Shown here piece after piece: positions 6,652 to 14,126 of a DNA stretch of 32,866 nt. Origin of the DNA: Bacillota bacterium. Its GTDB lineage: Bacteria > Bacillota > Clostridia > Christensenellales > Aristaeellaceae. The notes under the pieces were generated by a model, which was given only the letters and a program-made list of their open reading frames with translations, searched no databases and was not told where the DNA came from. The position numbers and the translations under genes were made by a program. The first letter of the stretch is position 1. Every line of letters begins with the position of its first letter. The DNA lies in assembly GCA_023416655.1 (NCBI GenBank), contig JAEZHK010000125.1, forward strand, positions 1-32,866, written 5' to 3'.

Positions 6652-7662
6652 ATGATCAAAAAACTCTCCCGGCGCAACGAAACCTATATCACGCTGGTGG
6701 CGCTGCTACTGTGCGTGCTGATCGAGTTCCGCTCCGGCCAGTTCTTTACGCCCAACAACCTCGTGGACCTTGCGAGCGCCCTGATCGTGCCCGGCCTCTT
6801 CGCCATCGGCGCGTTTCTGGTCATCGTGTCGGGCGGCATCGACGTGTCGTTCCCGGCGCTGGCGTCGCTTAGCGTGTACGCGACGACGAAGTACCTGCTC
6901 GACACCGGCTACCAGGGCGGCATCTGGCTGCCGATCTTGATCGCGCTGGCGCTGGGCGCGCTGCTGGGCGCAGTCAACGGCTTTTTGATCTCCTGGTTCA
7001 ACCTGCCCGCGCTGATCGTGACGCTGGGCACCTCCTCGGTCTTTAAAGGCGTAATGCAGGGCGCGCTCAACTCCACGCAGTTGGCGGTCATCCCGCCGGG
7101 GATGGAGGCGTTCGGCAAATCCGAGCTGTTCATGGCGCAGAACGCGGCCTCGGGCCTGACCTCGCGCATGCCGGTGGCGGCGCTGTTCCTGGGGGGCGCG
7201 CTGATCCTGGCGTGGCTATTGCTGCGCTACACCATGTACGGGCGCGGCCTCTACGCCATTGGCGGCAACGAAGTGAGCGCGCACCGCGCGGGCTTCTCGG
7301 TCAAGTGGATCAAGTTCCTTTTGTACGTGGCGGTCGGCATGATCGCGAGCCTCGCGGGCCTCGTCCGCGTGTGCATGATGGGCCAATGCCACCCGACCAA
7401 CATGCTCGGCATGGAGATGATGATCATCGCGGGCGTGGTGCTGGGCGGCACCGCCATCACCGGCGGCGCGGGGTCGCTGACGGGCTGCATGCTGGGCACG
7501 ATCCTGATCGTCATCGTGCAGAACTCGATGATCCTCTTGGGCGTTCCCACGTTCTGGCAGGGCTTCGCGGTGGGCCTTCTGATCATCATCGGCACGGGCG
7601 TCAGCGCGCTGCAGGTTTCGCGCGTCGGCGCGCGCCGTGCGGCAAGGGGGAGTGCGCGATGA
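6652..7662 (+). CDS. Ribose-type (CUT2) ABC transporter permease of cassette 2, first
   Basis: A 336-residue membrane protein of the RbsC family. I chose the ATG at 6652 because AGGTGAGG (6641-6648) sits at ribosome-site distance; a GTG at 6643 would place the ribosome site inside the ATPase stop region. Landmarks are 'FLVIVSGGIDVSFPALASL' (the GGiDlS loop), 'YAIGGNEVSAHRAGFSV' in the cytoplasmic loop, and 'GVVLGGTAITGGAGS' near the C-terminus. It pairs with the next gene, which overlaps it by 4 bp (ATGA), so the two subunits are translationally coupled and probably form a heterodimer. Confidence 0.93.
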   Translation: MIKKLSRRNETYITLVALLLCVLIEFRSGQFFTPNNLVDLASALIVPGLFAIGAFLVIVSGGIDVSFPALASLSVYATTKYLLDTGYQGGIWLPILIALALGALLGAVNGFLISWFNLPALIVTLGTSSVFKGVMQGALNSTQLAVIPPGMEAFGKSELFMAQNAASGLTSRMPVAALFLGGALILAWLLLRYTMYGRGLYAIGGNEVSAHRAGFSVKWIKFLLYVAVGMIASLAGLVRVCMMGQCHPTNMLGMEMMIIAGVVLGGTAITGGAGSLTGCMLGTILIVIVQNSMILLGVPTFWQGFAVGLLIIIGTGVSALQVSRVGARRAARGSAR

Positions 7663-8645
7663 ATGCTTCCAGGAAATCTCTACGCGGCGACGTACACATC
7701 GTGCGCCTCGTCGTGCTGGCGGCGGCATGGCTCGTCTTCATGGCGATCTTCAAATTCAACAAGTTCTACTCCCCCATCTCCTTCCAGACGATGGGCGCGC
7801 AGTTCCCCGAGTTCGGCCTGATGGCGCTGGGCGTAATGCTTTGCATGATCACCGGCGGCATCGACCTTTCGGTGGTGGGCGTGGCCAATTTCGCGGCGAT
7901 CTCGGCGGGCCTTCTTCTGAAGGCGCTGGTGGTGGACGGCGAACTGCCCGTCTACGGCATCCCGCTGACGGTCGTCTTCGGCATGGCGGTCGGCGCGGTA
8001 GCGGGCACGTTCAACGGCCTGCTGGTCTCGAAGATCAAAATCCCGCCGATTCTGGCGACGCTCGGCAGCTTCGAGCTCTTCAGCGGCATCGCCCTCGTGC
8101 TCACCAAGGGCAAGGCGGTCTCGAAGCTCCCGATGGCCTACTCGAACCTGGTGGCGGGCAAGCTGTTCGGCGTGCTGCCGGCGCAGTTGGTGGTGTTCGT
8201 GCTGGTGGCGGCGTTCGTGGGCTTCCTGCTTTCGCGCACCACGTATGGGCCGAAGCTGTACATGCTGGGCACCAGCGAGCGCGCGGCGCGGTTCAGCGGC
8301 CTGAAAAACGACCGGCTGCTGATCAAGACGTACCTCTTGTCGGGCATGTGCGCGGCGCTGGGCGGCCTCGTGATGCTGGCCAACTACAACTCCGCCCGGG
8401 CGGACTACGGCGCGGTCTACACGCTGCAGTGCGTGCTGATCGTGGTGCTGGGCGGCGTCAGCCCCACCGGCGGCAAGGGCAGGCTGAGCGGGGTTCTACT
8501 GGCCATCCTGGTCCTGCAGATCCTCTCCTCCGGCCTCAACCGCTTTTCGGAGATCAACCCGTTCTTCATCCCGCTGATCTGGGGCGGCGTGCTCCTCCTG
8601 GTCATGGTGCTGAACTTCTTCACCGAGAAGGGACAGAGGGCTTAA
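7659..8645 (+). CDS. Ribose-type (CUT2) ABC transporter permease of cassette 2, second
   Basis: A 328-residue RbsC-family membrane protein starting at the ATG that overlaps the previous stop (7659-7662), with AAGGGGGAG upstream. It carries 'GVMLCMITGGIDLSVVGVAN' (the conserved loop), 'YMLGTSERAARFSGLKND' (the cytoplasmic loop, with GTSE in place of the usual GGN) and 'VVLGGVSPTGGKGRLSG' near the C-terminus. It is the last gene of cassette 2. A perfect 30-bp palindrome lies 65 bp beyond the stop. Confidence 0.93.
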   Translation: MNASRKSLRGDVHIVRLVVLAAAWLVFMAIFKFNKFYSPISFQTMGAQFPEFGLMALGVMLCMITGGIDLSVVGVANFAAISAGLLLKALVVDGELPVYGIPLTVVFGMAVGAVAGTFNGLLVSKIKIPPILATLGSFELFSGIALVLTKGKAVSKLPMAYSNLVAGKLFGVLPAQLVVFVLVAAFVGFLLSRTTYGPKLYMLGTSERAARFSGLKNDRLLIKTYLLSGMCAALGGLVMLANYNSARADYGAVYTLQCVLIVVLGGVSPTGGKGRLSGVLLAILVLQILSSGLNRFSEINPFFIPLIWGGVLLLVMVLNFFTEKGQRA

Positions 8646-8710
8646 TCGCCGAAAGCCCGGTTCTCGCGCAGTCATGGATTTCCGGACGTCAAACAAACCG
8701 GCAGGATGAT

Positions 8711-8740
8711 TCATCCACCAGTTCTCGAACTGGTGGATGA
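8711..8740 (+). terminator. Perfect 30-bp palindrome after cassette 2
   Basis: TCATCCACCAGTTC (8711-8724) is followed by TC and its exact complement (8727-8740). As RNA it would form a strong hairpin, probably with a 4-6 nt loop. There is no T-run after it, so its role as a terminator is likely from position only; a protein-binding site is the alternative. Confidence 0.5.
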
Positions 8741-8812
8741 AACGCGTCCAGATCGGGGCAGCCGGGCAAGACCTCCAACCGGTTTCGACGGGCGGAGCGA
8801 GTGGCGCTGATC

Positions 8813-8841
8813 TTGCCTTTGCGAAAAAAGGCTGATATACT
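8813..8841 (+). promoter_or_regulatory. Extended -10 promoter for the P-loop ATPase gene
   Basis: TTGCCT (8813-8818), a 17-bp spacer and TATACT (8836-8841), with TG at 8833-8834 forming an extended -10. The ATG of the next gene lies about 53 bp downstream, so this gene is probably transcribed separately from cassette 2. Confidence 0.6.
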
Positions 8842-8894
8842 CAACGCGGAATCAAACCGAAAGGCAGCATCGCGCGCAGGCTGGCTTTGACAAG

Positions 8895-9767
8895 ATGATC
8901 TATCTGGACAGCATCACATTCCCCGGCGAGGATGAAGAGTGGGACTTTCGCCTTTCGGTGAAAAGAACCTGCTATAACACCATGTATCCCTTTTTTGTGC
9001 TGTCCAAGGCGGGTTTGGACCGAATCGACTTTGAACCCGTCACCATCTTGTATGGGGGCAACGGATCCGGCAAGACAACCGCTCTGAACATCATCGCGGA
9101 AAAGCTGGGCATTCAGCGCAGCGCGCCCTACAACCGCTCGAATTTCTTCGGGGATTATGTGCGCATGTGCCGGGTGCGGCTGGAGGCGGCCGTTCCGCCC
9201 CACAGCTGGATCGTCACCAGCGACGATGTGTTTGACTATATGCTGGGCATCCGCAGCCTCAACGAGGACGTTGACCGGAAAAAAGAGCAGTTGTTCGACG
9301 ATCATTTTGAAGCAAGGCATTCTACCTTTCAGGTGCGGTCCCTCGAGGACTACGAGACGCTGAAAAAGCGCAACAGCGCGCGGCGCAAAACGCAATCCGC
9401 TTTTGTCCGCGAGCAGGTAATGGAGAACGTTCGGGAGCAGTCCAATGGGGAAAGCGCGAACTTCTATTTCAAACAGAGGATCGAGGCCGACGCGATCTAT
9501 TTGCTGGATGAGCCCGAAAACAGCCTCTCCGCCTCAAAGCAGATTGAGCTTGCCAGGTATCTGGAAGAATCGGCGCGATACATGGGCTGTCAGCTCATCA
9601 TCTCCACGCATTCCCCGTTCTTGCTGGCCATGGCGAACGCCAAGATCTATGATCTTGACGCGCGCCCCGTGGATGTGAAAAGTTGGACACAGCTGGAAAA
9701 CGTTCGCGCCTATCATGATTTCTTTGATCTGCACAGAGATGATTTTGGAAGTACACGCGACCGATGA
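8895..9767 (+). CDS. AAA-type predicted ATPase (COG3910-like)
   Basis: This 290-residue soluble protein resembles the stand-alone ABC/SMC-like ATPases of COG3910. Walker A is GGNGSGKTT (about residues 54-62). 'QSNGESANFYF' is an ABC-signature-like segment, 'AIYLLDEPENSLSASKQIEL' contains Walker B with the catalytic Glu, and 'LIISTHSPFLLAM' carries the switch His. A charged helical middle (about residues 118-185) separates the lobes. Such proteins act as DNA-repair-like or toxin-linked ATPases in other contexts, but no partner gene is next to it here. It has its own promoter, lies between the transporter and the kinase operon, and is less GC-rich than its neighbours, so it may be a later insertion. 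The exact function is unknown. Confidence 0.8.
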   Translation: MIYLDSITFPGEDEEWDFRLSVKRTCYNTMYPFFVLSKAGLDRIDFEPVTILYGGNGSGKTTALNIIAEKLGIQRSAPYNRSNFFGDYVRMCRVRLEAAVPPHSWIVTSDDVFDYMLGIRSLNEDVDRKKEQLFDDHFEARHSTFQVRSLEDYETLKKRNSARRKTQSAFVREQVMENVREQSNGESANFYFKQRIEADAIYLLDEPENSLSASKQIELARYLEESARYMGCQLIISTHSPFLLAMANAKIYDLDARPVDVKSWTQLENVRAYHDFFDLHRDDFGSTRDR

Positions 9768-9804
9768 TCCGGCGGGGATCGCCATGAAACCAAATGGTTC
9801 CCCC

Positions 9805-9833
9805 TGTACAGCATAGGGCGAACGTGATATAAT
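9805..9833 (+). promoter_or_regulatory. Promoter of the kinase-aldolase operon
   Basis: TGTACA (9805-9810), a 17-bp spacer and TATAAT (9828-9833) with TGA just before it (extended -10). An AT-rich start region follows, and the kinase ATG lies 53 bp downstream. Confidence 0.65.
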
Positions 9834-9886
9834 TAAAAACAATAATAAAGCTTCGCAGAAAGTGCCGGATGCGGGCGGGAGGGCTC

Positions 9887-10879
9887 ATGAGCGGAAAACA
9901 ACTGGACGTGCTCTGCGTCGGGCTGATGCTGGTGGACATCCTGGCGCGGCCCGCGGATGTGAGCCTCTTCACCCGCGACACCACCTGGGCGGACGAAATC
10001 CGGATGTGCACCGGCGGCGACGCGCTCAACGAGGCCATCGTGCTTTCCAAGCTGGGCATCCGAACGGGCCTCGCGGGCCGGATGGGCGGCGACGGGTTCG
10101 GGCGCTTCGCACTGGACGCGGCGGCCGGATGCGGGATCGACATCTCCGGTGTGCGCGTGCCGCCGGAGGAGCGCACCTCGGTATCGATCGTGCTGATCGA
10201 CGATCAGGGCGACCGCCACTTTTTATGCTCCTACGGCAACATCCACCATTTCTGCTTCGAGGACGTGGACCTGGACCTCCTGGGGCGGTCCGGGATCGTC
10301 AACATCGGCAGCCTGGTCTCCATGCCCGCCTTCGACGGAGCAGGCGCGCAGCGGCTGCTCTTTGAGGCGCGCGCGCGGGGCGCGATCACTTCCGCGGACG
10401 TCAGCGGCACCCACCGAAAGCTGGCCGAGCTGACCGGAGAACTGGAACAGCTCGATTACTTCATGCCCAGCTGCGACGAGGCGGCCAGCATCGCGGGCCA
10501 TGACGACCCGGACGCCTGCGCGGATGAATTTTTGAAGCATGTGCGGCAGGCCGTCGTGATCAAGCTGGGCGCGAAGGGCTGTCTGATCAAGACCCACTCA
10601 GAGCGCCTCGTGCTGCCCGGGTTCTCTGTGCACGCCATCGACACCACCGGCGCGGGCGACAGCTTCGTGGCGGGGTTCCTGGCGGGGCTTTCGAGGGGCC
10701 TGACCCTTCGGGAGTGCGGCCTTCTGGCCAACGCCGCCGGCGCGATCGCCACCACGCAGGTAGGCGCGACCAGCGCCGCCGTCGGGATCAAGGGCGTCGT
10801 GGATTTCATCGCGCGGGCAGGCAGAGGCGTGGAAGGCGCTATGGAACTGGCGGAGAAACTTAAGGGCTGGCAGGAATAA
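9887..10879 (+). CDS. PfkB-family sugar kinase
   Basis: A 330-residue ribokinase-fold enzyme that should phosphorylate a sugar or sugar phosphate with ATP. 'GGDALNEAIVLSKLG' (residues 43-57) is the first PfkB signature (GG...N.A..la.LG). 'GLAGRMGGDGFGRF' follows it, and 'DTTGAGDSFVAGFLAGL' (252-268) is the second signature with catalytic base Asp258 and the anion hole. I prefer the ATG at 9887 because GGGAGGG lies 3-4 bp upstream; an in-frame ATG at 9869 has no such site. The class II aldolase gene starts 21 bp after the stop, so the pair probably makes and then cleaves a ketose phosphate. Substrate unknown. Confidence 0.9.
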   Translation: MSGKQLDVLCVGLMLVDILARPADVSLFTRDTTWADEIRMCTGGDALNEAIVLSKLGIRTGLAGRMGGDGFGRFALDAAAGCGIDISGVRVPPEERTSVSIVLIDDQGDRHFLCSYGNIHHFCFEDVDLDLLGRSGIVNIGSLVSMPAFDGAGAQRLLFEARARGAITSADVSGTHRKLAELTGELEQLDYFMPSCDEAASIAGHDDPDACADEFLKHVRQAVVIKLGAKGCLIKTHSERLVLPGFSVHAIDTTGAGDSFVAGFLAGLSRGLTLRECGLLANAAGAIATTQVGATSAAVGIKGVVDFIARAGRGVEGAMELAEKLKGWQE

Positions 10880-10900
10880 ACAATCAAAGGGAGAGTCATC

Positions 10901-11764
10901 ATGTCGCTGATTACGCTGAAACAGGGCCTGGACATGGCGGAAGCCGGGAATTACGCGCTGGGGATGTTCAACATCATCTCGCTGGAGTACGCGGAGGCGG
11001 TGGTGCGCGCGTCGGAGCGCGTGAACCTGCCGGTCATCCTGGGGTTCCCGGAGGCGTTCTTCAAGTACCATGAGGTCGAGGTGATGGGGCCGCTGCTGGT
11101 CCGGTTCGCGGAGCGCGCCAAAGTGCCCTGCGTGGTGCACATCGACCACGGCGTGGACTACCACCTTCTGATGAAGGCGATCAAGCACGGCTTCACCTCC
11201 ATCATGTTCGACGGCTCGGCGCTGCCCCACGACGAGAACATCCAGAAAACCGCGGAGATCGTCAAGGTGGCCCACGCGTTCGGCGCTTCGGTGGAGGGTG
11301 AGATCGGCTACCTGGGCTTCGAAGAAGGCGCGGATGAGGACCCGACCGCCAAGACGAGCCTCGACCGCGTGAACGCGCTGCACCTGACCAACCCGGAGGA
11401 AGCGCGCCACTTCGCGGAGGTCACCGGCGTGGACGCCCTCGCCATCGCCATCGGCAACATGCACGGCCACTACCGCGGCGAGCCGAAGCTGGACTTTGAG
11501 CGACTCGAGGCCATCAAAAAGGCTACGCCCTGCGCGCTGGTGCTGCACGGCGGCTCCGGCATCTCGGACGCCGACTTCGTCAAGGCCATCCGCCGCGGCA
11601 TCCGCAAGGTCAACATCTACACCGCCATGAACGACTACGCGCTGCAGTACCTCCGCGAGCACCTGAACGACGGCCTCTCCTGGGTGGACCTCGCCTGCAA
11701 GCAGCGGGACGCGATCGAGGACCAGGTGGCGGGGTTCGTCAGGCTCTTCGGCTGCGTGGAATAA
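10901..11764 (+). CDS. Class II ketose-bisphosphate aldolase family protein
   Basis: A 287-residue Zn-dependent aldolase of the Fba/GatY/KbaY/IolJ family, which cleaves ketose (bis)phosphates to dihydroxyacetone phosphate and an aldehyde. Visible active-site elements are 'VVHIDHGVD' (Asp82 catalytic, His83 metal), 'VEGEIGYLG' (Glu134), 'AIGNMHGHY' (metal His188), 'LHGGSGI' (metal His216) and 'GIRKVNIYTAMN' (the phosphate/Na loop with Asn238). The length matches tagatose-bisphosphate aldolases. A ribosome site (AGGGAGA) precedes the ATG. It is the last gene of the kinase operon and is followed by a strong hairpin. Which of the family substrates it uses cannot be decided from motifs. Confidence 0.92.
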   Translation: MSLITLKQGLDMAEAGNYALGMFNIISLEYAEAVVRASERVNLPVILGFPEAFFKYHEVEVMGPLLVRFAERAKVPCVVHIDHGVDYHLLMKAIKHGFTSIMFDGSALPHDENIQKTAEIVKVAHAFGASVEGEIGYLGFEEGADEDPTAKTSLDRVNALHLTNPEEARHFAEVTGVDALAIAIGNMHGHYRGEPKLDFERLEAIKKATPCALVLHGGSGISDADFVKAIRRGIRKVNIYTAMNDYALQYLREHLNDGLSWVDLACKQRDAIEDQVAGFVRLFGCVE

Positions 11765-11779
11765 CCCAAAGTGAAAAGC

Positions 11780-11812
11780 CTGACCCCGGGCGACATCGTC
11801 GCCCGGGGTCAG
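11780..11812 (+). terminator. Strong hairpin terminating the kinase-aldolase operon
   Basis: CTGACCCCGGGCGAC (11780-11794) pairs perfectly with 11798-11812 around a 3-nt loop, 15 bp after the aldolase stop; only TTCT follows. The convergent flavoprotein gene ends at 11853, so the hairpin may serve both directions. Confidence 0.7.
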
Positions 11813-11852
11813 TTCTATGCAATGGTATATCGAGGCTCTGCCCGCGCGTCCT

Positions 11853-12392
11853 TCACAGAGTGATAGCCCTGCCGAGGCGGTGCGCTTTTTGCGGGAAATC
11901 CGTCCGCTCGATGTCCGCCCGGGTCCCGCAGCCGTGCGCCAGCACCAGACCAGCGTCCTCCCACTTGAGGTACGAAAGGATCGTCCTGTACTGGGAAACG
12001 AGGTCTCCCAGCGCCTCGATGGGATCATAGGCCGCCGCGAGCAGGCATGCCCGCTTCCCGCTGCCCATGAGGTGCGTGTTGATCGCGTAGAAGCGGTCGA
12101 CCACCGCCTTAAGCTGCGCCGACATCCCGAAGTAGTACAGCGGGGTCACGAAGGCGATGGCGTCCGCCGCCAACAGCTTGGGGCTCAGCGCGTCCATCCC
12201 GTCGCGGTGGACGCAAGGCCGGTCGCCCATCCCGCAATGGCCGCAGCCAAGGCACGGGGCGACTTTTTCAAACGCCGCGTCGAAGCGGAACACCTCGTGC
12301 CCCGCTACGCCCGCGCCCAGGATGAACTGCTCGGCCAAGAGCGCCGACGTGCCCTTCCTGTGCGGGCTGCCCGTGATGACCACGATTTTCAT
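11853..12392 (-). CDS. NAD(P)H-dependent FMN reductase / iron-sulfur flavoprotein-like
   Basis: A 179-residue flavodoxin-fold protein. The N-terminal 'MKIVVITGSPHRKGTSALLA' is the FMN phosphate-binding loop. Cys47, Cys50, Cys53 and Cys60 (C-x2-C-x2-C-x6-C within 'CLGCGHCGMGDRPC') form the compact cluster motif of iron-sulfur flavoproteins. 'FVTPLYYFGMSAQLKAVVDR' (81-100) is the family's 'sPvY.g..sa.lK...DR' segment. It likely passes electrons through FMN and a 4Fe-4S cluster in the cytosol. The ribosome site AGGAGGC precedes the ATG. It lies downstream of the ROK gene on the same strand but is separated from it by two repeat elements, so co-transcription is doubtful. Confidence 0.88.
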   Translation of the reverse strand: MKIVVITGSPHRKGTSALLAEQFILGAGVAGHEVFRFDAAFEKVAPCLGCGHCGMGDRPCVHRDGMDALSPKLLAADAIAFVTPLYYFGMSAQLKAVVDRFYAINTHLMGSGKRACLLAAAYDPIEALGDLVSQYRTILSYLKWEDAGLVLAHGCGTRADIERTDFPQKAHRLGRAITL

Positions 12393-12459
12393 GTCTGCCT
12401 CCTAAGTTCTAAGAAAACAGCTCAGTCAGATGTTTCGTGACGGCGGAACAGGGAGGTTA

Positions 12460-12520
12460 CGTCGGGTCTCTGCCCCGAACCCCGCAAGGGGGAATAATTC
12501 CCCCTTGACCCCTCACAAGA
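12460..12520 (+). repeat. Twin-hairpin intergenic repeat, copy C
   Basis: A weaker first stem, TCGGG (12462-12466) with 12474-12478, is followed by the perfect CAAGGGGGAAT hairpin (12485-12495 with 12497-12507) and GACCCCTCACAAGAGG. It has the same order and spacing as copy A. A further stem, GAAAATG/CATTTTC (12522-12549), directly follows. Confidence 0.7.
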
Positions 12521-12664
12521 GGAAAATGTCCGCTAGCGCGTCCATTTTCGGGTCAAAGTGCGACGAGAAACAGGTATCAGATTGAATATTTGCAAGTCGA
12601 CTGGCAGGTTCTCACCCGAACATCTCTTGGAGACAAATAGGTTTATACCTATACCCTGCCTTTG

Positions 12665-12725
12665 TTGCGGGGGTTCCAAGGGGAATCATTCCCCTTGGCG
12701 GGGTGCGGGGCGGAGCCCCGGCGTT
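12665..12725 (-). repeat. Twin-hairpin intergenic repeat, copy D (inverted relative to C)
   Basis: On the minus strand, a CGGGGC hairpin (12720-12715 with 12711-12706) is followed by the perfect CCAAGGGGAAT hairpin (12698-12688 with 12686-12676) and GGAACCCCC. It starts 16 bp beyond the ROK stop codon and faces copy C across about 145 bp, just as B faces A. Confidence 0.75.
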
Positions 12726-12740
12726 TCCCCTCGCCTCCCC

Positions 12741-13967
12741 CTACGCCTCGCCGGCCTCGCCGTCAAAGCCCATGAGTTCGCTGGTGTAACTCCCGAACTG
12801 GCGGTCGTATGCGAGGGAAGCCGCGCCCTTGACCCAGATGTCCTCGACGGTGTTGAGCGAGATGTTCACGTCGGAGCGGTCGATGAGGTTGTTCGTGTCA
12901 AACACCGACTCGCAGAGCTGGCGGTAGATTTCCTCATAGCGCCTGAGCCACGCGCACTCGATGATCACCTCGTCGGGGTCGTACATCCGGATGGTGTCGC
13001 CGATGCAGCGCGCCAGGCGGTCGGAGGCCTCCTTGTACAGGGTCATGGGCGACACGCCATCCTTCTCCATGGCCAACGCGATGGTTTCGATGCACTCGTC
13101 GGTGCAGCGCATCTCTCGCCCCAGCGAAGGCAGCATTTGCTTCGCCTTCTCGTAGAGCGCGCGGTTGGAGATGTAAAGCTCCAGGCAGCCGCGGTTGCCG
13201 CAGTTGCACAGCTTTCCCTCGTTGTCCACGCTCAGGTGGCCGATCTCGCCCGCGAGGCCGTGGTTGCTACGGAAGATGCCGCCGTTCAAGTACAGCCCCG
13301 CGCCGATGCCGTGGCTGATGGACAGGAACACCGCGTTGACCGGGGCCGCCTGGGTTCTGGTCTGCCGGATGTGCAGGAGCGCGGCGTTGGTATCCTTGTC
13401 GATTACGGCGGGCTGCCCCAGTTCTCGCTCCAGGATGTCCCTGACCGGCACATTTTTCCAGCGGGGCGCGTTGGTGAGCCGGATCACCACGCCCTTGTCG
13501 TAGTCCACGAGGCCCGGAACGCTAACCCCCACGCCCAGGAGCGTACCCGGCATTCCGGCGGCCGCCTCGACGGCCTTTCGCACTTCCTCAACCATGGTGG
13601 TGATGCCGCTCTCCACGCTGTTCCCGTTCAGGCTGAACTCCACGGCGTTATGGTAGAGGGTGTTGAAATCCAAATCAAGGAGCGCCGCGGACATGGTGCC
13701 CAGCGTCGCGGTGAAGCCGATCAGGTAGAAGCACGACGAATTGAACGTATACAGCGAAGCCTTGCGGCCGCCGCTCGAACTGCTGAGGCCGATCTCCTTG
13801 ACCAGGCCCTTGCTCTCCAGTTCCTTGACCAGGTTGTGAACCGAAGCGCCGGTCAGGCCCGTCGCCGCAGCGATTTCAGGCTTGGACACGGGGCCCAACG
13901 CCTTGATCGTCTGCACGATTCTGAGGAGGTTGCTCTTTTTCAGCGAGCTCGTGTTTGTCATCGCCAT
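12741..13967 (-). CDS. ROK-family transcriptional repressor
   Basis: This 408-residue protein has an N-terminal winged helix (about residues 13-60, 'LRIVQTIKALGPVSKPEIAA...GASVHNLVKELESKGLV') and a C-terminal ROK sugar-kinase-like domain. In the latter, 'GVGVSVPGLVDYDKG' and 'GEIGHLSV' (240-247) line the sugar site, and Cys254, Cys256 and Cys261 with the upstream His form the ROK zinc motif (CNCGNRGCLE). It probably senses the sugar of cassette 3 and represses that operon. It lies downstream of the isomerase gene but has its own promoter. A second in-frame ATG at 13961 is an equally plausible start, because GAAGGGCG sits almost on the first ATG. Confidence 0.93.
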   Translation of the reverse strand: MAMTNTSSLKKSNLLRIVQTIKALGPVSKPEIAAATGLTGASVHNLVKELESKGLVKEIGLSSSSGGRKASLYTFNSSCFYLIGFTATLGTMSAALLDLDFNTLYHNAVEFSLNGNSVESGITTMVEEVRKAVEAAAGMPGTLLGVGVSVPGLVDYDKGVVIRLTNAPRWKNVPVRDILERELGQPAVIDKDTNAALLHIRQTRTQAAPVNAVFLSISHGIGAGLYLNGGIFRSNHGLAGEIGHLSVDNEGKLCNCGNRGCLELYISNRALYEKAKQMLPSLGREMRCTDECIETIALAMEKDGVSPMTLYKEASDRLARCIGDTIRMYDPDEVIIECAWLRRYEEIYRQLCESVFDTNNLIDRSDVNISLNTVEDIWVKGAASLAYDRQFGSYTSELMGFDGEAGEA

Positions 13968-14030
13968 CGCCCTTCATTGTCCCGGATGGACGTCGCGTCT
14001 TGATTCAAGGTTTTCCGAAACCAACGCATA

Positions 14031-14059
14031 ATTATACCAGAACCGCTTTGCCTGCGCAA
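14031..14059 (-). promoter_or_regulatory. Promoter of the ROK repressor gene
   Basis: On the minus strand TTGCGC (14059-14054), a 17-bp spacer and TATAAT (14036-14031), preceded by TGG as an extended -10. It lies about 65 bp upstream of the ROK start, so the repressor can be made independently of the transporter operon. Confidence 0.75.
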
Positions 14060-14085
14060 TCGCGGGAGATTACGTTTTGATGAAA

Positions 14086-14120
14086 GGGAAGGCTGCCGCG
14101 TCGAGCGTGACAGCCTTCCC
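14086..14120 (-). terminator. Terminator after the FucI-like isomerase gene
   Basis: On the minus strand GGGAAGGCTG (14120-14111) pairs with CAGCCTTCCC (14095-14086) across a 15-nt loop, followed by TTTCATCAAAA. It sits just beyond the isomerase stop codon and upstream of the ROK promoter, separating the two units. The U-tract is short. Confidence 0.6.
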
Positions 14121-14126
14121 CATGTT

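Larger units (their letters stand above)
12393..12740. other. Gene-free stretch holding repeats C and D
   Basis: This 348-bp gap between the ROK and flavoprotein genes holds the facing repeats C and D. The 145 bp between them is more AT-rich than the surroundings and contains a small palindromic segment (TAGGTTTATACCTA near 12638-12651). I see no credible open frame and no clear promoter for the flavoprotein gene in it. Confidence 0.6.

Noticed and set aside
8895..9767. Stand-alone P-loop ATPase as part of an anti-phage defence system
   Set aside because: No nuclease, reverse transcriptase, toxin or other effector lies next to it; neighbours are sugar genes.
2096..12725. Twin-hairpin repeats as a CRISPR array
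   Set aside because: Copies are few, inverted, structurally but not sequence-identical, and not regularly spaced by unique spacers; no cas genes are present.
12558..14003. Plus-strand open frame (481 codons) over the ROK gene
   Set aside because: Antisense to a clear ROK repressor and runs through repeat D; composition is that of a shadow frame.
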